DNA of 64,000 nucleotides from an uncultured Muribaculaceae bacterium (GTDB taxonomy: Bacteria > Bacteroidota > Bacteroidia > Bacteroidales > Muribaculaceae): contig CAJTXL010000002.1 of the NCBI GenBank assembly GCA_910583525.1, forward strand, positions 62,001-126,000, read 5' to 3'. The position numbers and the translations under genes were made by a program. Below the pieces are notes generated by a model that was not told the origin of the DNA, did no database searches, and saw only the letters and a list, made by a program, of their open reading frames with translations. Positions within the stretch are counted from its first letter, which is position 1, and each line of letters opens with the position of its first letter. Shown here piece by piece: positions 42,811-51,628 of this stretch.

Positions 42811-44360
42811 AACGATATTTTGTTTTTGCCGCAGCGATGATGGCTCTGCCATGCGTATCGGCTCAAACGCTCTTGCATTGTTCCGACAGGACTTTCTCGC
42901 TGCCGTCGGTGAGATATATGCATAAAATAAGACCGGCAGACAGCTGTGCCACAGTCAGTGTAACGGCATTGCCCGAAGGTTTGCGATGGAATGAACAGCG
43001 TCGTCTTGTCGAAGGCCGCATCGATACAGAAGGCGATTATGTATATAATGTTGTCGTAAACGGAACGGATACAGTTCCTGTTTCCTTGACCGTGAGCTCG
43101 AACCTGCCAATGCCTACCCCTATGATGGGGTGGCTGAGCTGGAATGTCGTGCTGTCGAATGTTTCGGCGTCGTTGTTGCGCGAGACTGCCGATGCCTTCC
43201 ACGACAAAGGGCTTTACGATGCCGGCTACCGTTGGCTCGGTATCGACGATGACTGGCATTGCGGCCCCGAACGTCCGGCCGACGGCATTCCGGCTCCGAA
43301 CCGTGACCGTTTTCCCGAAGGAATGGCGGCAGTCGGCGACTATCTGCACGACAGAGGTTTTAAATTCGGCATCTATTCTACCGCCGCGCTTGCCACATGC
43401 GACAATAAATTCGGCTCATATCTTCATGAAGATGTTGACGCACGCGAATACGCACGCTGGGGCGTCGATTTCCTGAAATACGATTATTGCCATGTGCCGA
43501 GCCTGAAACTCGGCGACGGCACATATCAGCATCAGCCTACAGCCGAATATCTGTACGGTCGCATGCGCGACGCCATTAAACGGAGCGGAAGGCCTATAGT
43601 ATTGTATATGTGCGAATGGGGCTCTACCAAACCGTGGACGTGGGCACACCGTGTCGATGCACCCATGTGGCGCGCCACGCACGACCACCGCGACGGCTGG
43701 ATGGGGCGCATCCTCGAAGAAGACGTGCACAAGCAAGGGATAGGGGTATGGCAAGCTTTGCAGATATGGCCTGAACTATGGCCGTATACCGGGGTGAACC
43801 ATTTCAGCGACGCCGATATGCTTTGCATAGGCATACGTGGCCGCGGGCTTGCTTCGAGCATAATACTTGAGGGAGTCTCGCGCCGTAAGGAAGATGGTGC
43901 GTTTATTAAGGACGGGAAACCATACTTGGGCATGACGTCCGACGAGGCCAAAACCGAGTTTGTGATGTGGTGCATGTGGAGTTCTCCGCTGATGTTGTCG
44001 CTCGACGCACGCGATGCCATCGACCCCGAAGACCTCGCCGTTATTACAAATCCTGAGCTTATCGCGATAAATCAGGATGCGATGGGGCAGTGTGCCGAAT
44101 ATCTCGGTGTGAGGAATGGTGTGCAGTTGTGGGCAAAAGACCTCGCCGACGGCTCTGTGGCCGTCGCGGCTGTAAACCTCAATGACGACCCCGTAGAATA
44201 TACCCTTGATTTGTCGGAGGTCGATGCGCTCGATGCCGATGCAGTCTACAATGCCCGAAATCCGTTGATTCGCAGCGATGAAGGTAGTATAAAGGGCAAC
44301 ACATCGTTTGTTCTCTCTCCGCATGCCGTGAAGGTGTTGCGGCTGTATGCCACCGACTGA
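42807..44360 (+). CDS. GH27 alpha-galactosidase with N-terminal Ig-like domain
   Basis: A 517-residue secreted enzyme (MKRYFVFAAAMMALPCVSAQ). Residues about 30-100 look like a putative Ig-like (He_PIG) domain ('LPEGLRWNEQRRLVEGRIDTEG'). The barrel starts at PMMGWLSWN and contains IDDDWHC, GIYSTAALATC, the nucleophile D226 in FLKYDYC and the acid/base D293 in WRATHD. The C-terminal beta domain ends the protein. GH27 members are alpha-galactosidases or alpha-N-acetylgalactosaminidases; which one cannot be told here. It is the last gene of the PUL operon and is followed by a strong terminator. Confidence 0.94.
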   Translation: MKRYFVFAAAMMALPCVSAQTLLHCSDRTFSLPSVRYMHKIRPADSCATVSVTALPEGLRWNEQRRLVEGRIDTEGDYVYNVVVNGTDTVPVSLTVSSNLPMPTPMMGWLSWNVVLSNVSASLLRETADAFHDKGLYDAGYRWLGIDDDWHCGPERPADGIPAPNRDRFPEGMAAVGDYLHDRGFKFGIYSTAALATCDNKFGSYLHEDVDAREYARWGVDFLKYDYCHVPSLKLGDGTYQHQPTAEYLYGRMRDAIKRSGRPIVLYMCEWGSTKPWTWAHRVDAPMWRATHDHRDGWMGRILEEDVHKQGIGVWQALQIWPELWPYTGVNHFSDADMLCIGIRGRGLASSIILEGVSRRKEDGAFIKDGKPYLGMTSDEAKTEFVMWCMWSSPLMLSLDARDAIDPEDLAVITNPELIAINQDAMGQCAEYLGVRNGVQLWAKDLADGSVAVAAVNLNDDPVEYTLDLSEVDALDADAVYNARNPLIRSDEGSIKGNTSFVLSPHAVKVLRLYATD

Positions 44361-44379
44361 TTAACGCTGCTGAAATACA

Positions 44380-44420
44380 GCGGCATCGGGCCTTTGTTGC
44401 ATCCTGATGCCGCTTTTTTT
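44380..44420 (+). terminator. Terminator closing the large PUL
   Basis: GCGGCATCGGG (44380-44390) pairs with CCTGATGCCGC (44403-44413), 11 bp with one G-T pair, followed by seven T. It separates the catabolic operon from the exopolysaccharide operon on the same strand. Confidence 0.92.
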
Positions 44421-44483
44421 GCACTGCTGTATAATATATGCGGATAAAAAACGTTAGAGAAGTGTAATTTAGTGTAATTATCC

Positions 44484-46769
44484 ATGGCCAAAAAGAATAG
44501 CTCTGATTTCATAGACTTCAACGCACTGCTTAAATTATACCTGTCGAAATGGTATCTTTTCGTGATAGCGGTCGTGCTATGTGCGTTTATAGCCTTCATT
44601 TATATACGTCGCACTCCCACCGAGTATGCCGTCCGCGCGAATGTCCTGATTACTCAGGAAAATGCCAACCCGATGGCTAATTTCGGAGGTTTGGGTGAGC
44701 TGTTCGGAGCCAACGGCAATGTCGACGACGAGATTTTTGTCCTTGCATCGCACTCCCTGTATAAAGATGTCGTAAAAGATTTGGGCACCAACGTGTCGCA
44801 TTCGGTCAAGACAGGTTTCCTGCGTTGGGAGATGGCATATCCGGAATATCCTGTCGATGTCACTGCCGATGCCGGAATAATCGATACCTTGCGAACCGGC
44901 ATAACATTCAAAATCAATGTCGACAAACACGGAAAGGCCGATATCAAGGCCAAAGTAAAGCGCAGTGTGGTGGCCGATGTCAAAGACGCCTCTCTTCCTG
45001 CTGTTGTAGATACTCCCTTGGGTCAGTTTACGGTGAGCACTACGCAGTACTATGTACCCGGCGAAGACCTTTCGACCAGGGTGTCGGTCTACGGATATGA
45101 TACTGCGGCAGAAAAGCTCGACAAGGATGTCGTCTGCGACATACCCAACAAGCGAAGCAATGTCATTCAGATGGGCATAGATACGCCCAACCCCGATTAC
45201 GGCAAAGACATACTCAATGAGATTGTAAAGAAATACAATAAACGCGGCATTGCCGAGAAAAACGCCCAAAGCGTGAGCACGGCCTCCTTTATCGACGACC
45301 GTCTTGCCTTATTGTCTTCCGACCTCGCCAAGGCCGAGAAAGAGATTCAGGACTACAAGCAGCGCAAAGGAATAGTCGATGTGCAGGCCGAAGCCGTATA
45401 TCAGTCCGAGAAGAAAGGCAAGATAGAAGAAGCACTCCTTACGGCCGAGACGCAGAGCGAAGTCCTCAGAATGACCCAGGCTTTCGTCGCTGACCCTGAG
45501 AACGCATACAGCCTTATTCCGATGAGCATCGACAACAAGAGCCTGCAGGCTTCGGTAGAGGCTTATAACGAGTTGGTGCTTAAACGGATGGAACTTCTAA
45601 ACAATGCCAAGCCCAACAACAGCGTTTTGAAAGGGCTTTCTGCGCAAATCGATGCCATGCGCGGCAATGTGGCCGAATCCCTCGGCAAAGCGGCGCAGTC
45701 GTCTGATATTACCATCCGTGACCTGAGACGTGAGAAATCGCTTGCAGATGCACGTTTGGGCGATATTCCGACGCAAGAACGCGAATTCCTCGACATGAAG
45801 CGCCAGCAGACGGTCAAACAACAGCTCTATCTCTTCTTGCTCCAACGCCGCGAAGAGACGGGCATGCTTCTTGCCAATGCACTGCCTAAAGGCACTGTCA
45901 TCGACGAAGCATACACTTTGAGCGAGCCGCTCGGATTGTCGAACAAGACACTCCTCGCTATTGCAATGCTTTTGGGCCTTTGCCTTCCGCCCTTATATCT
46001 TTATGTGCGTAAACTTCTGCGCAACCGATTTGAGACACGTCAGGAAGTCGAGGCTGTCACCGATGTGCCCATACTTGGCGAGATGTGCAACGACCGCAGC
46101 GGCAATACCCTCGTTGTCACGGCATCGAGCAATTCTTCGGCGTCTGAGCTTTTCAGGCTCATGCGCTCCAACCTTACATTTATCCTCAACGACCCTCGAG
46201 ACAAGGTGGTGCTGATGACATCAAGCACTTCGGGCGAAGGCAAATCGTTCATATCGATAAACCTTGCGGCTTCTTTGGCGCTCCTTGGCAAGAAGGTGTT
46301 GCTGGTTGGTCTTGATATACGCAAGCCTCGTCTCGCCGAATATCTCGGTCTGTCGCCGAAGTTCGGGATTACGCAGTATCTGTCGTCCGATTCCATCGAA
46401 CTTAAGCAGATTATATCGCATATTCCCGATGCTCCCGGTCTCGACGCCATCTGTGCCGGTCCTGTGCCCCCGAATCCTGCCGAGCTGCTTTCGTCGCAGA
46501 AGGTCGACCGTCTTTTTGCCGAACTCCGCACTATGTACGACTATGTCATAGTCGATACCGCACCTATCGGTCTTGTCAGCGACACCTTTACGCTCGACCG
46601 CATAGCCGATGCCGCCATCTACGTATGCCGTGTCAACCATACTCCGTTGTCCGACCTGCAGCTTGTCAACGAGATACACGAGCAGCGCCGCCTCAAGAAG
46701 CTTTCGCTGGTCATCAACGGCTCGGCCGCGCACAAGCGCTACGGCTACGGCAACGATTCGTCGAAATAA
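44484..46769 (+). CDS. Wzc-like polysaccharide co-polymerase and tyrosine autokinase
   Basis: A 761-residue inner-membrane protein. A Wzz-type domain begins with a first membrane segment near 17-40 (WYLFVIAVVLCAFIAFIYI), a long periplasmic part includes a coiled coil from about 267, and a second membrane segment lies at about 490-510. The cytoplasmic BY-kinase domain has Walker A 'SSTSGEGKSFISINLAA' (K587), Walker A' LLVGLDIRKPRL and Walker B YDYVIVDTAP. The C-terminal tyrosine cluster is short (HKRYGYGNDSSK). Such proteins control chain length and export of capsule or exopolysaccharide. No Wza-type export lipoprotein gene is present upstream, although that is the usual partner. Confidence 0.92.
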   Translation: MAKKNSSDFIDFNALLKLYLSKWYLFVIAVVLCAFIAFIYIRRTPTEYAVRANVLITQENANPMANFGGLGELFGANGNVDDEIFVLASHSLYKDVVKDLGTNVSHSVKTGFLRWEMAYPEYPVDVTADAGIIDTLRTGITFKINVDKHGKADIKAKVKRSVVADVKDASLPAVVDTPLGQFTVSTTQYYVPGEDLSTRVSVYGYDTAAEKLDKDVVCDIPNKRSNVIQMGIDTPNPDYGKDILNEIVKKYNKRGIAEKNAQSVSTASFIDDRLALLSSDLAKAEKEIQDYKQRKGIVDVQAEAVYQSEKKGKIEEALLTAETQSEVLRMTQAFVADPENAYSLIPMSIDNKSLQASVEAYNELVLKRMELLNNAKPNNSVLKGLSAQIDAMRGNVAESLGKAAQSSDITIRDLRREKSLADARLGDIPTQEREFLDMKRQQTVKQQLYLFLLQRREETGMLLANALPKGTVIDEAYTLSEPLGLSNKTLLAIAMLLGLCLPPLYLYVRKLLRNRFETRQEVEAVTDVPILGEMCNDRSGNTLVVTASSNSSASELFRLMRSNLTFILNDPRDKVVLMTSSTSGEGKSFISINLAASLALLGKKVLLVGLDIRKPRLAEYLGLSPKFGITQYLSSDSIELKQIISHIPDAPGLDAICAGPVPPNPAELLSSQKVDRLFAELRTMYDYVIVDTAPIGLVSDTFTLDRIADAAIYVCRVNHTPLSDLQLVNEIHEQRRLKKLSLVINGSAAHKRYGYGNDSSK

Positions 46770-46800
46770 CCCGGCATCCGCTGCTACGGCACGTTGACTT

Positions 46801-48126
46801 ATGGTTGAGAAATACAAGCTATACACCGGTTTCCTCTTCGGTGCGCTGTGGACGCTTCTGTGCTTCAATTTTGTCGCAGAAGAACTTGTTCCGCCGCTTG
46901 AGAAACTGCGTCCGGCGGTATATTTGATGTGTGACGGTATTTTTATAGTCCTCGGCCTTATTTCAATGCGCAACCGGCGTGACATCCTGATATTCGTGTC
47001 GTTTCTGCTTATCGCAATAGTATCGAAGTACCTCAACCATCTCGGGTTTATATACTTTATCAACGGCTTTCGTGACTTCATCGGTCTTATATTCGCGTTC
47101 CCGATTATCCGCTATCTGTGGAATTCGAAAAACGGTGAGCGTTTCATCAAGTCTTTCGACCGACAGTTGTACTTATTTCTTTGGCTTCAGGCATTCTGCC
47201 TGACGTGGCAGTTTATCCGCTATGGCGCAAACGACCACGGCGGCGGTACGCTTGGTTTCGGCGGTTCGGGAACGATTTCGACACTCATCTATTTCGTGTC
47301 GTTCTATCTCATTACAAAACGTTGGGACGATGTCAAGTCATACTGGCAAAACCTCAGAGCCAATAAAGTTTTGGTCTTCCTGTTTTTTCCCACTTTCCTA
47401 AACGAGACTAAAATCAGCTTTATCTTTTTCGCCTGCTATTTCCTGCTTCTGCTGAGGATTGACTGGTCGCTCCTGCGCAAGTTGATGCTTGCGTCGCCGC
47501 TTATTTTTGTAGGGGTGTTGGGTGTTGGATACGTATACTTGTCAGTCACCGACCAGGAAGCCGATTATGTGCTTTCATACGATTTTTTTCAAAACTATCT
47601 TGTAGGCGAAGACATTGATTTTCTTGTAGAAATGTCTGAAAAAGTACAGGACGGGCTTATCGAAACCGATAATGTCTGGACTGTGGATATTCCGCGCTTC
47701 TCCAAGATTTTTCTCGCTCCCGAAGCCGTCGAAAAGACGGGCGGCGGTCAGCTTTTCGGTGCTGGCCTCGGACAGCTTAAAGGCGGCACAGTGCTCGCCT
47801 ATACTCCGTTTGCCTTCAATAACAAATGGCTCATCAACGGTTCGCGACCTTGGTGGTTCAGCCTGTTCATCCAGTTGGGCTATATCGGCATAATATGGTT
47901 CTTTATTAACATGGCCGGGATTATCGGCATGAGCAGTGGTGTGCCTCGAGGTTTGAACATCAAGATTTTCCTGTGGGTGATTGTATTGCTCTCGCTGTTC
48001 TACAACGACTCACTGCGTATTTTCCCCTATTGTTTCCTCCTGTTCTATGGTGGTGCTTATTCGACGTTTGGAGTTCCGGCTGGTGTTGATAACAAAGATT
48101 TGAAAAATGTCGACAGACAGCGTTGA
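46801..48126 (+). CDS. Multi-spanning membrane protein, probable polysaccharide polymerase (Wzy-like)
   Basis: A 441-residue hydrophobic protein with about ten to twelve membrane segments and a larger hydrophilic loop in the second half (about 245-335), the usual layout of O-antigen or capsule polymerases. Sequence conservation in this class is low, so the call rests on topology and on its place between the Wzc-like kinase and the flippase. Its end overlaps the flippase start by 20 nt. It could also be an O-antigen ligase-like protein. Confidence 0.65.
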   Translation: MVEKYKLYTGFLFGALWTLLCFNFVAEELVPPLEKLRPAVYLMCDGIFIVLGLISMRNRRDILIFVSFLLIAIVSKYLNHLGFIYFINGFRDFIGLIFAFPIIRYLWNSKNGERFIKSFDRQLYLFLWLQAFCLTWQFIRYGANDHGGGTLGFGGSGTISTLIYFVSFYLITKRWDDVKSYWQNLRANKVLVFLFFPTFLNETKISFIFFACYFLLLLRIDWSLLRKLMLASPLIFVGVLGVGYVYLSVTDQEADYVLSYDFFQNYLVGEDIDFLVEMSEKVQDGLIETDNVWTVDIPRFSKIFLAPEAVEKTGGGQLFGAGLGQLKGGTVLAYTPFAFNNKWLINGSRPWWFSLFIQLGYIGIIWFFINMAGIIGMSSGVPRGLNIKIFLWVIVLLSLFYNDSLRIFPYCFLLFYGGAYSTFGVPAGVDNKDLKNVDRQR

Positions 48127-49645
48127 TAAGAACAAACGGATAATGCGGAATACATTTTTCTTGTATTTCCGCATGATTTTTGTGCTTCTTGTCTCATTGT
48201 ACACGTCGAGGGTGGTTTTGGAAGTTCTTGGCGTTGTAGATTATGGCATATACAATGTTGTCGGCGGAATTGTGTCTTTTATGGCCTTTTTTAATACGAG
48301 TCTGTCGAATGTGTCGCAGCGGTATATCAATATTGGCCTTGGTGAGAAAGATCCGGAAAAAACTTCTTTGGCCTTTGCCCAAAGCCTGACTTTGTTTTTG
48401 CTTGTTTCACTGACGATAGTGCTTCTTGCCGAAACTTTGGGGGTGTGGTTTGTCGAAACTCGTCTTACCATCCCTGCCGGCCGGGAATATGCGGCGTTTT
48501 GGGTGTTGCAGTTTTCCCTGCTTTCGATGGTGTGCACCATCAATCAGGTGACGTTTATGAGTGATATTGTCGCCAATGAAAGTATGGGCATTTATGCATA
48601 TCTCGGCGTCTTTGAGGCGCTTGCAAAGCTCTCAATAGTGTTGGCGCTTCGTGTTTTCGGGTCGGGAGACTCTCTTGTGCTTTATGCGGCGCTTATTGCA
48701 TTTGTGTCGCTGGTGACCACATTGTTCTATATAATTTATTGCCGTCGACGTTTCCCGGAAGCCAGGCTGCGTATGGTGTGGCATTGGCCGCTTGTGAAGG
48801 AGATGGGTCGTTTTATGGGGTATAATCTGTACGGATGCTTCTGTTGGACTGCCGGATTTCAGGGAGCCAATGTTTTGCTTAATATATTCTTTGGCCCAAC
48901 AATCAATGCCGCAAGAGGTCTTGCAATGCAGATAAACTCTGTCATACTCCGCTTTGCCGTCAATCTCTCCATGGCTTTCAAGGCTCAAGTGATGCAGTCG
49001 TTTGCTGTAGGGCAGATAGAATATATGACCTCCTTACTTAAAAAGTGCAGCGTCTACTCGTTTTTATGCGTATTTTTCCTTGCATTGCCGGTGGTTTCAA
49101 ACATCGATTTTGTTCTCGCATTGTGGCTCAAAGAGGTGCCGCCGTTTACTGCTGTTTTCGTGTGTCTGGTGATTTTAGACTCTCTATTTGTGTGTCTGTC
49201 CGATGTGCTTTGGCTTGGGACGAGTGCCACGGGCGAAATACGGCGTAATCAGGTCTATGGACGCTCGCTGATGCTTGTCGGTCTGGTGGTTTCGTATATG
49301 ATTTTGAAAATCCATGCCGACCCGTTGGTGCCGTTCATAGTCACCATCTTGGTTTCAATCCTGTATTTGGTTTATTCGCTTTTTGATTTGAGAATGCAGA
49401 TTGGTTTAAGCGTGAGGCATTATTTTTCAGCGGTTGTCAAGCCATTATCCATAGTGGCATTTTCGCTTGGCTTTTCAATCATTCTCATTTGTTTGTTTGT
49501 GCAACAAGGCTTTGTGCGATTGTTGTGTGTGGTTGCCGCCGAACTTGCCGTAGGACTCCCGATTATATATTTGAAGGTGCTTGATGGCCAAGAACGCAAT
49601 TTTGTACGCAACAAACTTCTTGGATTCTTAGGCCGTAAAGGTTGA
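48107..49645 (+). CDS. Wzx-like polysaccharide flippase (MATE/PST superfamily)
   Basis: A 512-residue protein with about fourteen membrane segments. The N-terminus 'NTFFLYFRMIFVLLVSLYTSRVVLEVLGVVDYGIYNVVGG' is the typical start of Wzx-type flippases. These move lipid-linked repeat units across the inner membrane before polymerisation. The gene overlaps the putative polymerase gene by 20 nt and ends 31 nt before the end of the opposing operon. Base composition falls toward AT from here through the minus-strand glycosyltransferases, as is common for surface polysaccharide genes exchanged between strains. Confidence 0.87.
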   Translation: MSTDSVDKNKRIMRNTFFLYFRMIFVLLVSLYTSRVVLEVLGVVDYGIYNVVGGIVSFMAFFNTSLSNVSQRYINIGLGEKDPEKTSLAFAQSLTLFLLVSLTIVLLAETLGVWFVETRLTIPAGREYAAFWVLQFSLLSMVCTINQVTFMSDIVANESMGIYAYLGVFEALAKLSIVLALRVFGSGDSLVLYAALIAFVSLVTTLFYIIYCRRRFPEARLRMVWHWPLVKEMGRFMGYNLYGCFCWTAGFQGANVLLNIFFGPTINAARGLAMQINSVILRFAVNLSMAFKAQVMQSFAVGQIEYMTSLLKKCSVYSFLCVFFLALPVVSNIDFVLALWLKEVPPFTAVFVCLVILDSLFVCLSDVLWLGTSATGEIRRNQVYGRSLMLVGLVVSYMILKIHADPLVPFIVTILVSILYLVYSLFDLRMQIGLSVRHYFSAVVKPLSIVAFSLGFSIILICLFVQQGFVRLLCVVAAELAVGLPIIYLKVLDGQERNFVRNKLLGFLGRKG

Positions 49646-49676
49646 GAAGGCTGTTAGGTCTGTCGGAATTGCCATG

Positions 49677-50573
49677 TTATTGGATGTATGCCATAAAATC
49701 TTTCATGGCTTGTGCTGTAAAGTAGGTGTTGACATCGGGCGTAAGTGTCACCTCGCCAAATCGACATTCGCCGTTGATGTCATAGAAATCTATTCGGGCG
49801 AAAGGCAAGCCAGCCGAAAGGGCTTTTGCTGCCGCAATCATTTGGGACAATGATGCGGGCCGTTTTATCTTATGGCTGATAGGGCGTTTCACTACGTTGG
49901 CAATCGGTTGCCAATCCATGTCGAATGCCATGTTCGGGGTTACATGACCGTTTACTTTACGGTCTTCATAGTATAGTATAAACCGTGGCATCCCGTCGAA
50001 ACAGAAGAATTTGTAGTCTTGTGGCAATTTTTCGCCTTCGCCCTTTAATTCGTAAAGTTCCTCGGCAAGTATCCTCGGTCTGATTTGAGCGTAATGTACT
50101 TGGCCCGACAGCTCTCCGTATGGAAATCTCAGCCACTTTTTGAGTTGCGCTTTTGTGGCTTCGATGTCAAGTTTGGATTTGTCGCGCACTAATATATTTG
50201 TGCCGCAGCCGTTGTTGGTCTTTAATACAAATTTGTCGGGGAGGCTCGACCAGTCAATATCTTCCTCGCAATCCCATGTGCCGTAGAGTTGCGGCAGGAC
50301 ATTCTCTTTGCCGATGCGCTCTTTGACATATTCGCGCACTTTTATTTTGTCGGCAAGGTCTCCGTAGTGTCGGAGCAGAGGCTTGTCCTTGGTCGCTTCT
50401 ATCATATTGGCAATGGCAAACTCTTGGAGGTTTTTTGGTTTGTCCCAATTGATTTTAGAACCTGTCCAGCGCCAATATCTGAAGCCTAAAATTGTTTTAG
50501 GCATTTTCGATGTCAACAGCGCCATCAATTTTAATATCGGATAGGGTATTTTTTCTAATTTGCTGTTTGCCAT
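49677..50573 (-). CDS. TupA-like ATP-grasp protein of polysaccharide biosynthesis
   Basis: A 298-residue protein resembling the TupA-like ATP-grasp family (PF14305): 'LADKIKVREYVKERIG' near residue 75, 'LPDKFVLKTNNGCGTNILVRDKS', 'PQDYKFFCFDGMPRFILYYEDR' and 'LPFARIDFYDINGECRFGEVTLTPD', which give nucleotide- and metal-binding residues. Family members form amide or glutamyl-type links or modify surface polymers and are common in capsule loci. Its start overlaps the stop of the GT4 gene by one base. It is the last gene of the minus operon. The exact amino or acid donor is unknown. Confidence 0.82.
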   Translation of the reverse strand: MANSKLEKIPYPILKLMALLTSKMPKTILGFRYWRWTGSKINWDKPKNLQEFAIANMIEATKDKPLLRHYGDLADKIKVREYVKERIGKENVLPQLYGTWDCEEDIDWSSLPDKFVLKTNNGCGTNILVRDKSKLDIEATKAQLKKWLRFPYGELSGQVHYAQIRPRILAEELYELKGEGEKLPQDYKFFCFDGMPRFILYYEDRKVNGHVTPNMAFDMDWQPIANVVKRPISHKIKRPASLSQMIAAAKALSAGLPFARIDFYDINGECRFGEVTLTPDVNTYFTAQAMKDFMAYIQ

Positions 50574-51628
50574 TATTTTGATTGTGTCAGGAGTTCGATG
50601 TACATTTTTTCAAAGCACTTTTCTACGTTGGATGCGTGGAATTTGTGTGCATGTTCGGCCGACTTGATGCCCATCTCGGAGCGTTCGACGGGGTGGGCAA
50701 GCATCCATGCGATTGCCTCCGATATGTCGTCGACGTTTCTCGGGTTCACCGTTATTCCGTTTTCGCCGTCGCTGACGAGGTCGGTTATGCCGCCGACATC
50801 GGTTGTTATTATCGGGAGTCCGTAGTTCATGGCTTCGAGAATGGATATCCCAAACGATTCGAATATTGATGGATGTACGAATACGTCGCTCTTTTGCAGC
50901 AGGCGGTTTTTGCCGTCAGCGTCGAGCCATCCGTGGTATTTTATCATGTCGGATATGCCGTATTGTGAAATCAGATGCTCCATGCGTGTCACTTCGCCGA
51001 TGCCACCTATATGAAGCTCGATTTTGCCTTCAAATTGCTGTTTGTTGCGGCCAATGGCTTCGATGGTTTCAAATATGCCTTTGCGGTCGTCGAGTGCGCC
51101 GAAATAAGACAGGATTAACGGCCCTTCGCTTGTTTTAGGCTTGCGAACCGGCGAATAGTTGTCGATAGAGTTCGGTATGTAGAACACCTTCCGGCCTAAG
51201 TTGTTGTTACGCAGGAAGCTCACGAAGTTAGTGGAAACTGTGGCAGTGGCATCGGCATGATTGCACACAGAACTTACGGCCTTGCTCCTGCTTTTGTAGA
51301 ACTCCTCAAACTTGGCGCCGTGGATGTGCAACACGACCTTTTTCCCGAGCGCTTTCATCAGCATCACGAAAATGCTGCAACGGAAGAAGTCGGAGAACGA
51401 TGCCGAGTGGATATGCGCGATTTTGTATTTGGGCGAAATGTATCGCAGGCATTTGAAAGCGGCTGTAATCGGCAGGATATATTTCGAAAATCCGTCTTGA
51501 TGGATTTTGACGAAATTAAAAGTCTCCATCATTGCCGACTGAGATTTGATTACGGTGGCTATGCCGCCGCGACCTTCGGGCGATGTCCCGATGACAATGA
51601 CTTTGTCGCTTATGCCTTTGCTTATCAT
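50573..51628 (-). CDS. GT4-family glycosyltransferase
   Basis: A 351-residue GT-B enzyme. The start at 51628 (MISKGISDKVIVIGTSPEGRGG) is preferred to an in-frame upstream ATG at 51742, which lies inside the GT2 gene and adds an unrelated basic peptide. The N-terminal glycine-rich loop GTSPEGRGGIATV, the 'FIPNSID'-like FYIPNSIDNY and the C-terminal nucleotide-sugar site 'IFESFGISILEAMNYGLP' with the E-x7-E motif are visible. It transfers a sugar from a nucleotide donor onto the growing lipid-linked oligosaccharide. Start and stop overlap its neighbours by one base each. Confidence 0.92.
   Translation of the reverse strand: MISKGISDKVIVIGTSPEGRGGIATVIKSQSAMMETFNFVKIHQDGFSKYILPITAAFKCLRYISPKYKIAHIHSASFSDFFRCSIFVMLMKALGKKVVLHIHGAKFEEFYKSRSKAVSSVCNHADATATVSTNFVSFLRNNNLGRKVFYIPNSIDNYSPVRKPKTSEGPLILSYFGALDDRKGIFETIEAIGRNKQQFEGKIELHIGGIGEVTRMEHLISQYGISDMIKYHGWLDADGKNRLLQKSDVFVHPSIFESFGISILEAMNYGLPIITTDVGGITDLVSDGENGITVNPRNVDDISEAIAWMLAHPVERSEMGIKSAEHAHKFHASNVEKCFEKMYIELLTQSK

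Noticed and set aside
44461..44472. Promoter of the exopolysaccharide operon
   Set aside because: TAATTTAG at 44465-44472 is off consensus in one base and has no matching -33 box, so I did not list it as a feature.
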